Positions 25,101-35,500 of a stretch of 64,000 bases of DNA are shown piece after piece (position 1 is the stretch's first letter; every line of letters starts with the position of its first letter). Below the pieces are notes generated by a model that was given only the letters and a program-made list of their open reading frames with translations, had not been told where the DNA came from and ran no database searches. Made by a program: the position numbers and the translations under genes. Source of the stretch: Chrysoperla carnea (Eukaryota > Arthropoda > Insecta > Neuroptera > Chrysopidae); NCBI RefSeq assembly GCF_905475395.1, contig NC_058342.1, forward strand, positions 31,020,140-31,084,139. Direction: 5' to 3'.

Positions 25101-28059
25101 AAATTGATTTCAGTGTTAGATTTAGAATGTTCGGGTTCGAAAACTTGGATCCATCAATCCTGAGAGAGATCCCGACAGAGAAGCTGTGGGCTTTCTGCGT
25201 GCCGTCTGGCCTCGACAAAATCCTTTAGCTGCCTTCGATTTTAATAGCGCCTCCTACCCGAAGACGTCTCGTATTCGAAAAATTAGATAAATCCACTGAA
25301 ATCATTTTTCCATTTGTCGCGGGATTCTTTAAAATACTTTACCATCTCTCAGAAGGCATGTATTGATAAAAACAGGAACTGATAATCGTAAACCATGATT
25401 GTAGATTGTCTCAAAAACAATTTTCGCATCAGTTATCGATGATAAAAGACCTCGACTAATATACAATAAGAAAATATTATGTATGTTCGAATCGATTTTC
25501 GAAAATAAATCAATTGCATTAAATGCTTCGTCAAAACCTAACGTATGATTTGTTACATCTAAAAAAGAATAAATAAAATTAAACTTCTCGAAAAACAACG
25601 ACAAAATTTCTTATACATACTTTTACTTTTCGCCAACGAATCAATAAAATTATATAATCTTTCTTTATTAAATTCCGTTGCATTTACAAATGTTTTGTTT
25701 GTATCGTTCGCACAGAAACCGGTATCGATCTGCGAAAATGGAATTGTAATTGTGTCGGCTAATGCAATTACACTGATTGTATCATTCGATTTTAGCATCG
25801 AAATAAAACTTTTTGCTGAAAATTAAGCAAAAGTTGTCATTAATAGTTTAGAAAATGAAAAAGTGTGATTAATGTGAGACTCTACGAAGATAGTCTAGAA
25901 ATTTTTCCAGCTCCTATTTAATAATCTTGTAATTTTTAGAGATACGTCATTAGCCCCCAATGCAAAAAGAGGGTTGTTTCAAATGAGAGGGATGTAAACC
26001 AATTTGAATGCGTTAATTTTCTCATTCAAAAACAGCAAAGGAATTTTCGTATCTTCTTTGTCACCCTGTAGAGCCGCATATAAATATAGTTGCTACAAAA
26101 AAAAAAACATACCCATTGATTTGGCCAAATATAATTGATGTGCACTTAGCCCATTTCCATGTTCAAGAAGTATTAAAATATTTTTTGTTTTCTTAGAAAC
26201 AATTCGTGATGTGTACTCATTCCTAGAATAGAAATTCATGCCTTTAAAACAAAGTCCTTCCTCGAGATACAAATATACAGGGTGGATCATTTTAGGTGGT
26301 TCTGATATCAGATATAGGTCTCCGGGTTATTTTAACACTCAATTTAGGTTATCAAACTCTGCAGTTTTATTTTTTGATTGGTTAACTACAAAACGAGCTA
26401 TTATATATTAAAATGGTCCACCTTGTAAACGTGTTCTTACCAAATATTTGTACTATCGTATGTAGTACAATAACTATCGTTCACTGTACTGGCTGACACT
26501 GTATCTTGTGAGGATAAAAAATATATTTGTTTAATTCCTGAATTCCCATTTTGAGATGCATTACGGATGGATTCTGAAAAAACTGTAAACCAATTTTATG
26601 TTTAAAAAATGCTTGTCATAGATTCCTTTTACGATTTCGGGAATAATTCAATGGTTCTAAAGAGTTCCTCTACAAGTTTCTATACTGTAGTTTCAGGGCC
26701 TCAAGGGATAATAATAATAACAAAACAAAAGTGGGGTAACGCACCGTACTTTGTGCTCTCCTTGAGAACGACCTGACTCGTCACCCAAAGACAAGTCATC
26801 TTCGGGTAGGAGGCGCTATTAAAATCGGATGAAGCTAAAGGGTTTTGTCGAGGCCAGACGTCACACAGAAAGCCCACAGCTTCTCTGTCGGAATCCCTCC
26901 CAGGACAGATGGATCCAGTTTTCGGACCCAAATATTCTGAATCTAACACCCTGTATATTTCTGCTGGTGCAAATAACATGTATGGAGATTTGGTCATCCT
27001 CCTTCCAAGTCCTACAAATGGGATCACCAGAGATCCCCATGTTATGGAAGTGATGTGCTCTAGTAAATTTCAGACGAGTACAGTCGAAAGGCCAAACTGT
27101 ATTTATACATAGTTTGGCCTGTCGCATGCCCTGCGCAAAGTCCCAGTAATTAAGATGGGCTTGTCGTAACCATTCTTTGATTCGGTAAATTACAGGGGAT
27201 ATTTTGCCCACTGGACCTTTTTCTTTCTGTAAGGAGCAAAAATTGTTTGACTGTTTTTGAGGTATCATAATTTGAATTTCTTCTATTCCAAAAATCGGGA
27301 TCTGATATAAAACTTTCACTAAGGTCAAACCCAAAAACGGAAATATTGTGGTAAAATTAATGTAGAATAAAAAAATTCCCAGATATCAATGAAGAATAGA
27401 TTTTTAAAATTCAATTCTAGACTTTTTTATCAATTTTCTTGAGTGATATTAAAATACCCTAACATTTTCAGGCGGAACACTCCTCCGCGAGGCTCCTCTT
27501 CGACTAGAAACGTTTCGATTAAGAGAGAGTAAAATAATAGTAACATACCTTGTGATAAATTAAATTGAATATGATTCGAATTCGATGAATATTGTAAACG
27601 ATGAAGTGAATGATTATTAACCGTAAAATGATTGTACGTGTCTGTCCAAATGTGATACGTAGAAGGCACATGTGAGCACGGATACAAAATCGATTGTTCC
27701 AAATCCGTATATTGAACGTATTGATATAACAAATCAATAATTTTCATTGTCTTATTAATTATTTGATCCGCATATTGATTGATCTGCTGTTGAGTATTGA
27801 GTGTAACAGGTACAAATTCTAAACTATCATACATTTCTTGCATAACTGGTACACCTAGTTCACGATTACTGATATTCTGTAAGAATGTACCGATCGAGGC
27901 AGCTAAATCTTTTAAATAATAACCATTTATTGTTGTATCAAAAGGCACTTGAACTTTACTGGTCGAATGAAAATTTGTTGTTTGATTCGACAATGTCGAC
28001 GATGTTGATGTTAAAATCACACTTAATTCTAATACTATGATTATTTTTATGTAAAACAT
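19109..28059 (-). CDS. CACHD1: VWFA and Cache domain-containing protein 1 (CACHD1 orthologue)
   Basis: Thirteen exons: 27549-28059, 26441-26573, 26113-26222, 25621-25815, 25343-25558, 24796-25044, 24222-24562, 23784-23991, 23099-23382, 21417-21892, 21013-21175, 19999-20395 and 19109-19740. They total 3915 bp, 1304 aa plus stop; all introns are GT-AG and in phase. A signal peptide (about 1-21) precedes an extracellular part with many N-glycosylation sequons, a VWA-like domain (about 235-425, core NILILLEHGNGLS), two Cache modules (about 472-585 and 750-907) and a Cys-rich stretch (about 965-1080). One membrane helix (about 1110-1130, VGCLVVLCLILSLIIYF) precedes a cytoplasmic tail of about 175 aa. 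CACHD1 belongs to the alpha2delta calcium-channel subunit superfamily; vertebrate CACHD1 modulates CaV3 channels and binds Wnt receptors. The metal-binding DxSxS of a classical VWA is replaced by EHGNG, so ion binding is doubtful. Introns 1, 5 and 7 carry LINE pieces and intron 9 a tandem array. Confidence 0.94.
22018..23040. repeat. 315-bp tandem array (three units) in CACHD1 intron 9
   Basis: The landmark CACATCCAAAT occurs at 22107, 22422 and 22737, so the period is exactly 315 bp twice. Each unit contains GATCGGTTAAAATTTGGC and, near its end, GATGACGTCATCA (about 22380, 22696 and 23010), an 8-bp TGACGTCA palindrome extended to TGATGACGTCATCA in the first two units. The third unit is the most diverged. 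The array fills nearly all of the 1.2-kb intron. Confidence 0.88.
24040..24127 (+). mobile_element. LINE 3' tail fragment in CACHD1 intron 7
   Basis: TTCGGGTAATACGTTGTTCTCAAGAAGGA, then CCATTTGCGGTCCCC and an ATTATTATTATT tail, match the 3' end of the LINE pieces at 34.3 kb and, in inverse orientation, 26.7 and 43.3 kb. Confidence 0.6.
25120..25275 (+). mobile_element. LINE fragment in CACHD1 intron 5
   Basis: Contains AGAGATCCCGACAGAGAAGC, TGTGGGCTTTCTGCGTG and GCGCCTCCTACCCGAAGACG, nearly identical to the inverse of 26.76-26.9 kb. It lies opposite to CACHD1. Confidence 0.7.
26690..27175 (-). mobile_element. LINE 3' fragment, longest copy, in CACHD1 intron 1
   Basis: On the minus strand it carries the end of ORF2 (HFHNMGISGDPICRTW, then HVIC, a CCHC-like knuckle following the RNase H region), a 3' UTR shared with the other copies, and a short ATTATTATT tail at 26710-26718. 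Same orientation as CACHD1. It is relatively well preserved over about 480 bp but truncated at its 5' end. It belongs to the R1/Jockey/I group of non-LTR elements. Confidence 0.75.
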
Positions 28060-29163
28060 TATGGATGGTTTATTATTTATGTTTATGCTTTAAACAATTA
28101 TACAAGGTTTCTTTATACATTTTATAAAAATTGCACATTTATGTTCCACTAATTTATTTTAATTCTAAGTAATATAAAAACTAATAATGTTGACATGTTT
28201 TTGTGTACGATTATTTTATAAACAACTTTTGGTTACTTTATGTTGGTTCAACTGATTTTTTTTTTCATTAAATATTATGCGCGCTATTTTTAAAATTCTA
28301 TTTTTTAACACATAAGAATTATTCCAGTTCGCTATTCGAATTCATTTGGCTATTCGAATAAATATTTTCTAAGAAATTGTCTGAAATCGATCCGAGAAGT
28401 CGCTCTTTATATAGAATTTCGACGATATTTAAAAAACTTCGCTTCTAATCATAAAATGTTCTTCATTTTGTACAATTTTGTTAAGGGAAAAATTACAGAA
28501 AAAATGCTTAGAAAATCATTAGAAAAAAAGTACAGAAATTTTATATGAAAAATATTAAGATATATTCAGTTTGTAACGCTTAGAAATATTGATGTTACAA
28601 ACAAAATTTTGCTATAGGTGTTCATAAAATCACTTAAATAGTTCATTTTCGGTTGCCTATGTCTGTCTATCCGTCTGTAAACAAGAATACTCAAAAACGA
28701 AAAGAGATATCAAGCTGAAATTTTTATAGCGTGCTCAGAACGTAAAAAGTAAGTTCGAGTTCTTAAATGAACAAGATAAGTCCAATCGATCCCATCTTGT
28801 AAACCGTTAGACATATGTAGTATGTATACAGGTATTGTATATATTTATATTTATACGTTACATATATTATTATGTATATGTTTGTTTGTTTAAAGTATAT
28901 ACTATATCTATTGAGGAAGTGAGAAGAAAGATACTCTTTTTACTTTGTATGTAAGAGTGGCTATTTTCCTTTGGTTAAACTCTTATTACTTTGTGCCTAA
29001 GAGTGGCTATCTTTCTTTGGTTGAATTATTTTGATTTGTTTAATAAATTTCGGTTAATCTTATTATCAGTCTTGTAGAGGAAGCTAGGAGAGGGTTTTTT
29101 AGGAAGGTATCATCATATCTTGAGTCAGATAATTTACAAAAATTAAAAAAAAGTATATAAACT
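28060..29163. other. Spacer between CACHD1 and imd
   Basis: Holds the CACHD1 upstream region and the imd 3' UTR. The middle is a DR repeat (separate entry). At about 28.9-29.04 kb a short direct repeat (TACTTTGTNNNTAAGAGTGGCTAT) occurs twice, about 56 bp apart. No gene recognised. Confidence 0.55.
28570..28870 (-). repeat. Dispersed repeat family DR, 3' portion, inverted
   Basis: Contains GATGTTACAAAC, TAGGTGTTCATAAAATCAC, a CTGTCTATCCGTCTGT block, CTCAAAAACGAAAAGAGATATCAAGCTGAAATTTTTATAG and GTAAACCGTTAGA, in the inverse order of the 47.6-47.9 kb and 49.8-50.1 kb copies. Confidence 0.8.
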
Positions 29164-30958
29164 TTATTCATCAAAATTATGCTCAGAAAAAATTTTTACA
29201 ACTTCTTTTAAATTACATGACAATAATTTTTCAATAATAATCGCCACAGTTGCCTTTTCTGGATTCATTTGTGTCCAATTCAGAAGCATTTGATAAATAA
29301 CCTAAAAAAATAATGTAATTAATTATTATGTTATAATAAAATAAATGGCTTTCCATTTAAAATGATAGAACTGCGGGCTACTTTAGCTAGTATCATCTGT
29401 CACAATAATTTCCATCAGATAATCTTTCAAATAAAAAGAAAATTTTTTATCTCATACGCAAGTTGTTTAAGTTTAAAGGTCTATCATTTTAAATGGGAAA
29501 CCTGTTACTAAGTACAGTGAATTCCAAAAAAGTATTAACCAACTCCTCTATAGTCGACAAACTTAACTCGTAATTACAACAATACAGAGTTATCAAAAAT
29601 CAATATCAGTTGTGTTTGGGATGTATGTTTCCTGATCTATTTTTTCCGATTACCGTATACAGGGGGTATCAAAATAAAGGATTTTGAAGTTGTCTAATAC
29701 TTTCGGAACATCTGTCAGGTACTGCAACGATAAAATTACCTCTTTTATATCAAACTCATCGTGGTTAATCTTAAATTGTTGTAATTGACCCTGTGAATAT
29801 CCTAATTTTTTGCCTAACAATGTCCAAAGCTCCCCAACATGATCCGATATTACATCTAAATGTTTCGTTTCTAATTTTTCATTACTAGTTAAGAGTTTTG
29901 CTACTTTTATAAAATCAATTTCCACGTCATCATTCTGGTGTTTTGGTTTCCATGATTGTGATGTTTCATTTACGCATGCGCCTCCTGGTATTTTTGTATT
30001 TATATAATGATTATTGGTAATATCATTACCAATTCTTACACCTATCGAATTTGCAATGCTGATACCGTTTACTGTAACTGTACAAAAAATTATTATAAAT
30101 CTTAATTTTGTATCACACTGTATGCAAAAGTTTGGGGTAGTTAGTCCAAAATATTTTCGTTTTGGAATTTAATGAAACTCACTTTACAAAGCAAATTTGA
30201 CCCATACAATTAAAAAATCGGGCTCCTTTGACGATTGGGCGCGTAGTTTCTGAGAAAAATCATATTTCAGATAGTTTTCTGAAGTTATCTTGCAAACTAT
30301 TTGTTCAATCGCAAAATGAATCCGATTTTTGTATTTTTAGGGTCCAAATTACTTTATAAACTGGGCTTTATCAAAATCAGAATGAAAAAAATGATTTTTT
30401 GTAATGTTCTTAAGGGGGGTTCCCTTCGAAAAAATAACATAAAAAAACTTTTGTTTCGGAATTGGATAAAACTCACTTTAAAAGACAAATTTGACTCAAA
30501 AAATAAAAAAATGGGGATCATTTGACGATTGGGCTAGTAGTTTCTGAGAAAAACGATATCTCTCGTGCTTTTTTGTGATAAAATTTATCTATATTTTTGC
30601 ACAATTTTACCCTATAGCTTCTAACCACAAATATTTTGGACTAACTTCACATGCTTGCAAGAACAAAGTGAGAGAAGTCTCCACCCTAAAATTAATGGAT
30701 TTAAGGCGGCACTCTTTGAAGTACCACTTTGCAAACAATATTTCAAAACTCACTGCCACTTTTCGATTTTGTATTTCGCTTTTTTGATTTTTTCTTTGTA
30801 TCTTGATCACTGTTATTTTCATATGTATTATTCTTTGGCACTTCATCTTGATTATTTGTTTCCTCTGGAGTTTCCGTATTTTGTTGTGGTGTCACTTTTC
30901 GAACTCTTGGTGGATCCGGTATTGCATCTGTTACTAAATTTTCACTTTCTGTATCCAT
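29164..30958 (-). CDS. imd: Immune deficiency adaptor (IMD)
   Basis: Three exons: 30754-30958, 29740-30077 and 29164-29301. They total 681 bp, 226 aa plus stop; both introns are GT-AG and in phase. IMD links peptidoglycan receptors to FADD, the caspase DREDD and TAK1, and so to Relish in the insect antibacterial pathway. Three functional pieces are visible. Residues 8-15 read LVTD-AIPD, fitting a DREDD cleavage site after D11 that would expose an A-x-P IAP-binding motif. Residues 74-94 contain VRIGND within IANSIGVRIGNDITNN, a cryptic RHIM with the (I/V)-x-(I/V/L)-G core. Residues about 140-222 form a death domain (ISDHVGELWTLLGKKLGYSQ, then VIYQMLLNWTQMNP). Between them lies a lysine- and serine-rich linker (about 50-68), a possible ubiquitin-acceptor region. 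Slightly shorter than Drosophila Imd. Identification rests on all three motifs in the right order; a RIP1- or FADD-like gene is unlikely. Confidence 0.9.
30139..30646. mobile_element. Inverted-repeat element filling imd intron 1
   Basis: AGTTAGTCCAAAATATTT at 30139-30156 is mirrored exactly at 30629-30646. Inside, a block of about 105 bp starting near 30160 (AACTCACTTTA...TTTGACGATTGGGC...GTAGTTTCTGAGAAAAA) is repeated directly near 30453, a spacing of about 291 bp. The 508-bp element makes up three quarters of the 676-bp intron. No coding capacity. Confidence 0.7.
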
Positions 30959-31268
30959 AATTTAAAATTTATTAATTGTAAACAAAGAATCTGATTTAAA
31001 TATTTGACATTTAATAAATAAAAGGGTAATTCTACTGAGCAGTAGCAGTAGCCCCACTTATCAATTTTATTAATCATAATGGAAATCCCACTAATCTAAG
31101 TTAAATATGCGCGCTAATTTTGCGCAATAGTTTTAAACAATCTTTTTAAATGTTTACCTCCATATAAGTAATAAATTTGGGAACAATGTTTTCTACCCAA
31201 AATTTCGATTTTGAGTTTTCAATGGATCTTTATAATTTATTAAGGCACTCTGCAGTAATTGCGCCCTA

Positions 31269-31285
31269 CCCCCCCCCCCCCCCCC
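31269..31285. repeat. Homopolymer of 17 C
   Basis: An uninterrupted C run in an AT-rich background; its length is likely to vary and to be prone to sequencing error. Confidence 0.9.
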
Positions 31286-31655
31286 ACCTCCTTCCTAACG
31301 AGTATATTAAGTTTAGTTCAAAGTTTGTAACGCTTAGAAATATTATCACGATAACTCAAAAAAGACTTATTTACTTTTGATACTTACCTCTTTAGGTTTA
31401 TAAAATTTTTGATTGGAGAACGAAAGGGTTGAAGGAAAGAATATGAAAAGGTTTTGCATTTAAAAAAATACACAATTATTTATAACTCGAAAATAATATT
31501 TGATTTTATTGTTTGTGATTTTTGAAATATTCATTTTTTAAATACGAATAAATAACAATTTCGAAAATTTTTATACATTTCAAATATTTGTTAGGAAAAC
31601 TTGTATGCCATCAAATAAATTAGATACCAGATACCACTGACGTATAACGAACGTA

Positions 31656-31767
31656 TTTAGGGTTGCCACTTCTTCAGATTTGATCGGGATATTCCCTAAA
31701 CCGTGTAGACTTTTCCGATATCAACATAAATTCTTCAGAATTCAGTAAAAAAGGAGGCAACCCTAAA
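31656..31767. mobile_element. 112-bp MITE-like element
   Basis: TTTAGGGTTGCC at the left end is matched exactly in inverse by GGCAACCCTAAA at the right end. No coding sequence. Confidence 0.5.
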
Positions 31768-31869
31768 CACAATACCTTTACCAGATTTTTCGATTTAGGT
31801 CAAACTTCATGTGAATCGAAGACAATTTGAGTACATCAATATGTGCTTTTGAAGATCGGAGCTAAGGTA

Positions 31870-32191
31870 TGATTCCTATGCTGCGGCTGACGCTGTGCGT
31901 CTGATGCGCACTACTGATGTAAACATGACTGTTTCACCTGACGTGTCAGTTGTGCGTGGTCCAACAGATGTATACCCTATACTCTTTGATGTATACAATG
32001 TGTTGTCTATATGTATGTATTGTTGCATCTGCGTCAGTACTGCTCTGAGAGAGGTATAGCCGCAAGGCTCTCCAGCTTTAGCCGCAGTACACGCAGAGAC
32101 GCATCATAGACAACGCTTGCATTAAATTTGACAATAAAAGTATACTTACTTAACCGTCTGACGCAGTGCGACAGCCGGAGCATAGGAATCA
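31870..32191. mobile_element. 322-bp MITE with about 31-bp inverted ends
   Basis: The left end TGATTCCTATGCTGCGGCTG, continuing ACGCTGTGCGTC, is mirrored at the right end with four mismatches. The interior is markedly richer in GC than its neighbours. The long frame read through here on the minus strand is composed partly of this element and is not a gene. Superfamily unassigned; a target duplication was not evident. Confidence 0.75.
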
Positions 32192-32613
32192 AACTTTTAG
32201 TAAGACAATGTCGCGATGTCCTAGCGCTGTTGGAATGCTTGCTGAAGTGATTTTGTTCTTTTCCATAAAAAGAGCTCTTATTGACGTACTCAAATTGACT
32301 TTTTCTTGAATTGTCTTTAATGATTTCTTCCAAAAAGTATCTCCAATGTAGGAGAAGCATTTGGGAAAACAATTTTATTATGGATAAACCTTCGATACTA
32401 AAAAAGCTGCATGAAATTGATAGCAATGTGGAATATAAACATTTTAAGCGTCTGTTTCGGAACAAATCTCTGTTGATTTCAGGTTCAAATTTCCCCCAAT
32501 ACTTCTCCAAACTTAGGTATCCCAACAATATTTAATATTTCTTTTTTGAATTTTCAAGGAAATGACACAAATATTCGAATTTTCATTGATATTTCTTCTT
32601 TTTTTCATATGAC

Positions 32614-32791
32614 CAGTGTTGCCAACTCACTAAAATTAGTGATTTTAATCTACCTTTCCTTTTTTGCCTACTAGAATATCGAAAAGATTGTGATAAAAAC
32701 CGAAAAATATTCTAGTAACACTGTTGCCTATTGATTTTTTTAGTAGTTTTCTATCGTCTGTTTAGTAGAAAATTGAAAGTTGGCAACACTG
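32614..32791. mobile_element. 178-bp MITE with CAGTGTTGCCAACT ends
   Basis: CAGTGTTGCCAACT at the left is mirrored perfectly at the right (AGTTGGCAACACTG), extending to 16 bp with flanking AC/GT. Ends of this type are typical of short non-autonomous DNA transposons, often hAT-like. The interior is AT-rich and non-coding. Confidence 0.75.
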
Positions 32792-33209
32792 GTTGTAACA
32801 CACTCTCTATCTCTATCCTTGAATACATGTTCAAAAAACAATAGTAAGTACTTGGTAATACCCTAAAATGACTATAAACATGAATTTTGAATATTTAAAG
32901 GATGTTTCAAAATTAACGCAAGAAAGTTGTAAATGCGGTAAAATTCAAAGATGTTTTTAAGGATCTTTACGATAAATCGTTAAAACAAAGAAAAAACAAA
33001 AATGGATTGCAATTTAAGCAAAAACCATTTTCTAAGATGGATGAACCTAATAAATTCAGAATATTCAATGTTCTCATTTCAAACGATATTTCGAAAAGTA
33101 TTTTAATCGTTAGAAGGCAAGCATAAGGCACAGGCAAAGTGAATTTAAAATATATTTTGGAATATAATTATTTAATGAATTATAAATATTTTTATTCATA
33201 AATGCAATT

Positions 33210-33335
33210 AATAAGCTATTTGACAAAATATTTGTAAACAAACGTATCCGATTCACTGTATTTAGAATATTTTATCAAAATAATCGAACTAATTAATCAA
33301 AATAATCGAAATATTTAATTTTAAGTATGCTACAA
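33210..33335 (-). repeat. Inverted copy of the repeat that is tandem at 51.5 kb
   Basis: TTGTAAACAAACGTATCCGATTCACTGTATTTAGAATATTTTATCAAAATAATCGAACTAATTA is the reverse of the unit at 51533-51775, with few differences. Description kept to landmarks: GTAAACAAACG, GATTCACTGTATTT and AAAATAATCGAACTAATTA. Confidence 0.8.
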
Positions 33336-33366
33336 GAACACCACAAACAATTACAAAATATTTTAA

Positions 33367-33552
33367 AACCCTTCAGCACTCGCGTCAATATTTCGGTAAT
33401 CTTACGTCGCGTGATGAGATATTTGCTCATATGTCAAATATTTTGCGCCTGTAGAGGTTATGTTTTAGAAAGTTAAAGAATATTTTATGCTTGAGTAAAT
33501 CTATTATCATGCAACTAAAGATTATTCAACGGTTGACGCGATTGTTGATGGG
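33367..33552. mobile_element. piggyBac-type mini-element
   Basis: AACCCTTCAGCACTCGCGTCAA at the left end matches the inverted right end AACCCATCAACAATCGCGTCAA at 18 of 22 positions. TTAA lies at 33553-33556 on the right and 33363-33366 on the left (two bases further out than ideal). The end sequence recurs at 52.35 kb directly after TTAA. Confidence 0.6.
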
Positions 33553-33854
33553 TTAAACTTTACTATGTTTAAAACCTTGCTGAACAGTGAAAAAGTCTTC
33601 CATTTAAAAAATCCCTAAAATGCCAACCGTCACTTTTACATTGGCAATCCTTAACCACGCAAATATTCAAATTTTGCGTTTATTTTGGGACATCCTTTAA
33701 AAATTTTCCAATTTTCATACAAGAATACTTTTTCTGCGTATCTTTCGTTTTTTTAAATAGAAATCATATAAAAAATTGTATACAGGTGGAGGTCCAAGGA
33801 GGAGGTCCAAGTCCATATATAAATACACATATATTTTAATATTTATTTTTTGGG

Positions 33855-33957
33855 ATACTTAGTGTGCCTACATTTACGGTTACGATACTGCTACGGTCAT
33901 AAAACGTAATTTTCATGTAACGTAACGCCGTAAATGATAAAATTTGTAACTAAGTAT
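33855..33957. mobile_element. 103-bp MITE-like element
   Basis: ATACTTAGT at the left end is mirrored at the right, and a second inner pair, CATTTACGG, is also inverted. No coding sequence. Confidence 0.4.
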
Positions 33958-34261
33958 AGTTCAGTTTTTTTTTAATTTTGTTCTAAGTACTCTGATGATG
34001 TTCATTTTTGTACATTTTTTTTTTATAACAAGTTTGCGCTACGAAAAAAATCTTGGAAAATATTTGGACACGATCACACAATGTGTTTGGCAAAAAAAGG
34101 TTCAATTTTCGAATCGGAACGGACGGTTGGACGGTTTTTATTTGAATGTTAAATTTTATAATATTTGGGAGTAGAGGCCCAGCAGAGTTTGGTGGCGATG
34201 TTTAAATTTATATTTTTAAATTTTGAGAAGTAATAATAATTATAAAGCATATCCGTGTACC

Positions 34262-34500
34262 GCAAATGGGTCCTCGGCACAGCGGACCCTCGGACCCGCA
34301 AATGGGTCCCCGGCTTTCTTCGTGGCTTATGGCCTTGACAGAATCCTAGTTTTATCGACTTAAAATAGCATCCCTTACCCGATGACGTTTCACTTTTGGG
34401 TGATAGGTTGTTCTTAAGGGGGTCATACAGGACTCTTTAGCCGAGGTGCTACGAATCCTTTTGCGGTTCACCTTTAACGTATTATTATTATTAATAACCG
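34262..34500 (+). mobile_element. LINE 3' fragment
   Basis: Shares GTGGCTTATGGCCTTGACAGAATCC, TAGCATCCCTTACCCGATGACG and GTTGTTCTTAAGG with the LINE copies in the CACHD1 and GlcT introns, and ends with a TATTATTATTATTAAT tail. Description limited to landmarks; no frame survives. Confidence 0.65.
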
Positions 34501-35264
34501 GCTTAATCATTTTTCCAAAATATGGTGTGATCTGTTCAAACATTTTTCCAGTAAGAATAAAATTTTCTACAACTATGTTTTCTTTCCAGACTGCTGTAAA
34601 AAAGACTAAAAAAAAACAAAACAGAAGTATAAGAACGACAATTTGTTTTATAAAAAACAAAAAAGGTTTTGCGAAAATATGCTATCGATATCGATTATCA
34701 GTATCACAGTTCACACTAGAATCAAACAATATCATTCCAATTTATTACTCAGCATCAACAAAATGGTCTTCGCAAAAAAAAAAAACTAGCAGCTGTGTGT
34801 TGCACCCACGGCCCTTTTGGGCTCTACAAGGAATGTAACTCCTATTTACTCCAAGACTCGAAGTGTTGTCATGGGAGTTCAAGACTATTTATAAAAGAGC
34901 AAAAAGCAAATTCAAGCTCCCTTCTTAGCACTTTATAGACCCCAAAAGGACCAAGAATCACAAAATTATATGACTGAAAATATTGTGTTTTTTCATCGAA
35001 GCTAGAAGCGGTTTTTTTTTTTAATTTTTTTTTTTTTTTTGCGAAGTGTGTTTGAGAACCTTTATTTGAGTCGTACCTACTGGATTTCACTTCTCAATTT
35101 TATTAAAGATGATTCAAAAATGAGAAAATTTCATGCAATTTTCCTTTTTTAAATATTGTCACGATTGTTTTTTTTTTTGAGAATGATAAATATTGTCGTG
35201 TAAAAAAATTGTTTTTCAATCATATATATTCGTAATTTTTATTGATACGCACCTGTACTGGAGG

Positions 35265-35500
35265 CAGAGGCAGATTTAGGTTTAGAGCGACAACATTTAA
35301 GGGGGCGCCAAAAATATTGTTGAATTTGATTTAAAAATTGTTATAGAAACCTGCCGATATAAATTTGTATAAAAAAGGAGCCACAAGTTCATTTACGAAG
35401 ATAAAAAAAAACGGCGACGTTCGATTTTCGAACCTCGACGCCTAATATGGTGAAGGCGGCCCTTGGACCTGGGGTGCCATCACCATCAAATCCGCCACTG
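35265..35500. mobile_element. 236-bp MITE of the CAGTGGCGGATTT group
   Basis: Left end CAGAGGCAGATTTAGG; right end the inverse of CAGTGGCGGATTTGATGG. Two mismatches in the first 13 bases. Non-coding. Related ends lie at 35905-36139 and 39576-39900. Confidence 0.55.

Noticed and set aside
31024-31033. GGGTAATTCT, a possible kappaB site upstream of imd
   Set aside because: The fourth base does not fit the GGGR consensus and there is no second site.
32034-32528. 164-codon minus-strand frame, the longest in the gene-free region
   Set aside because: It runs across the end of a MITE into unique AT-rich sequence and has no family features or splice signals.
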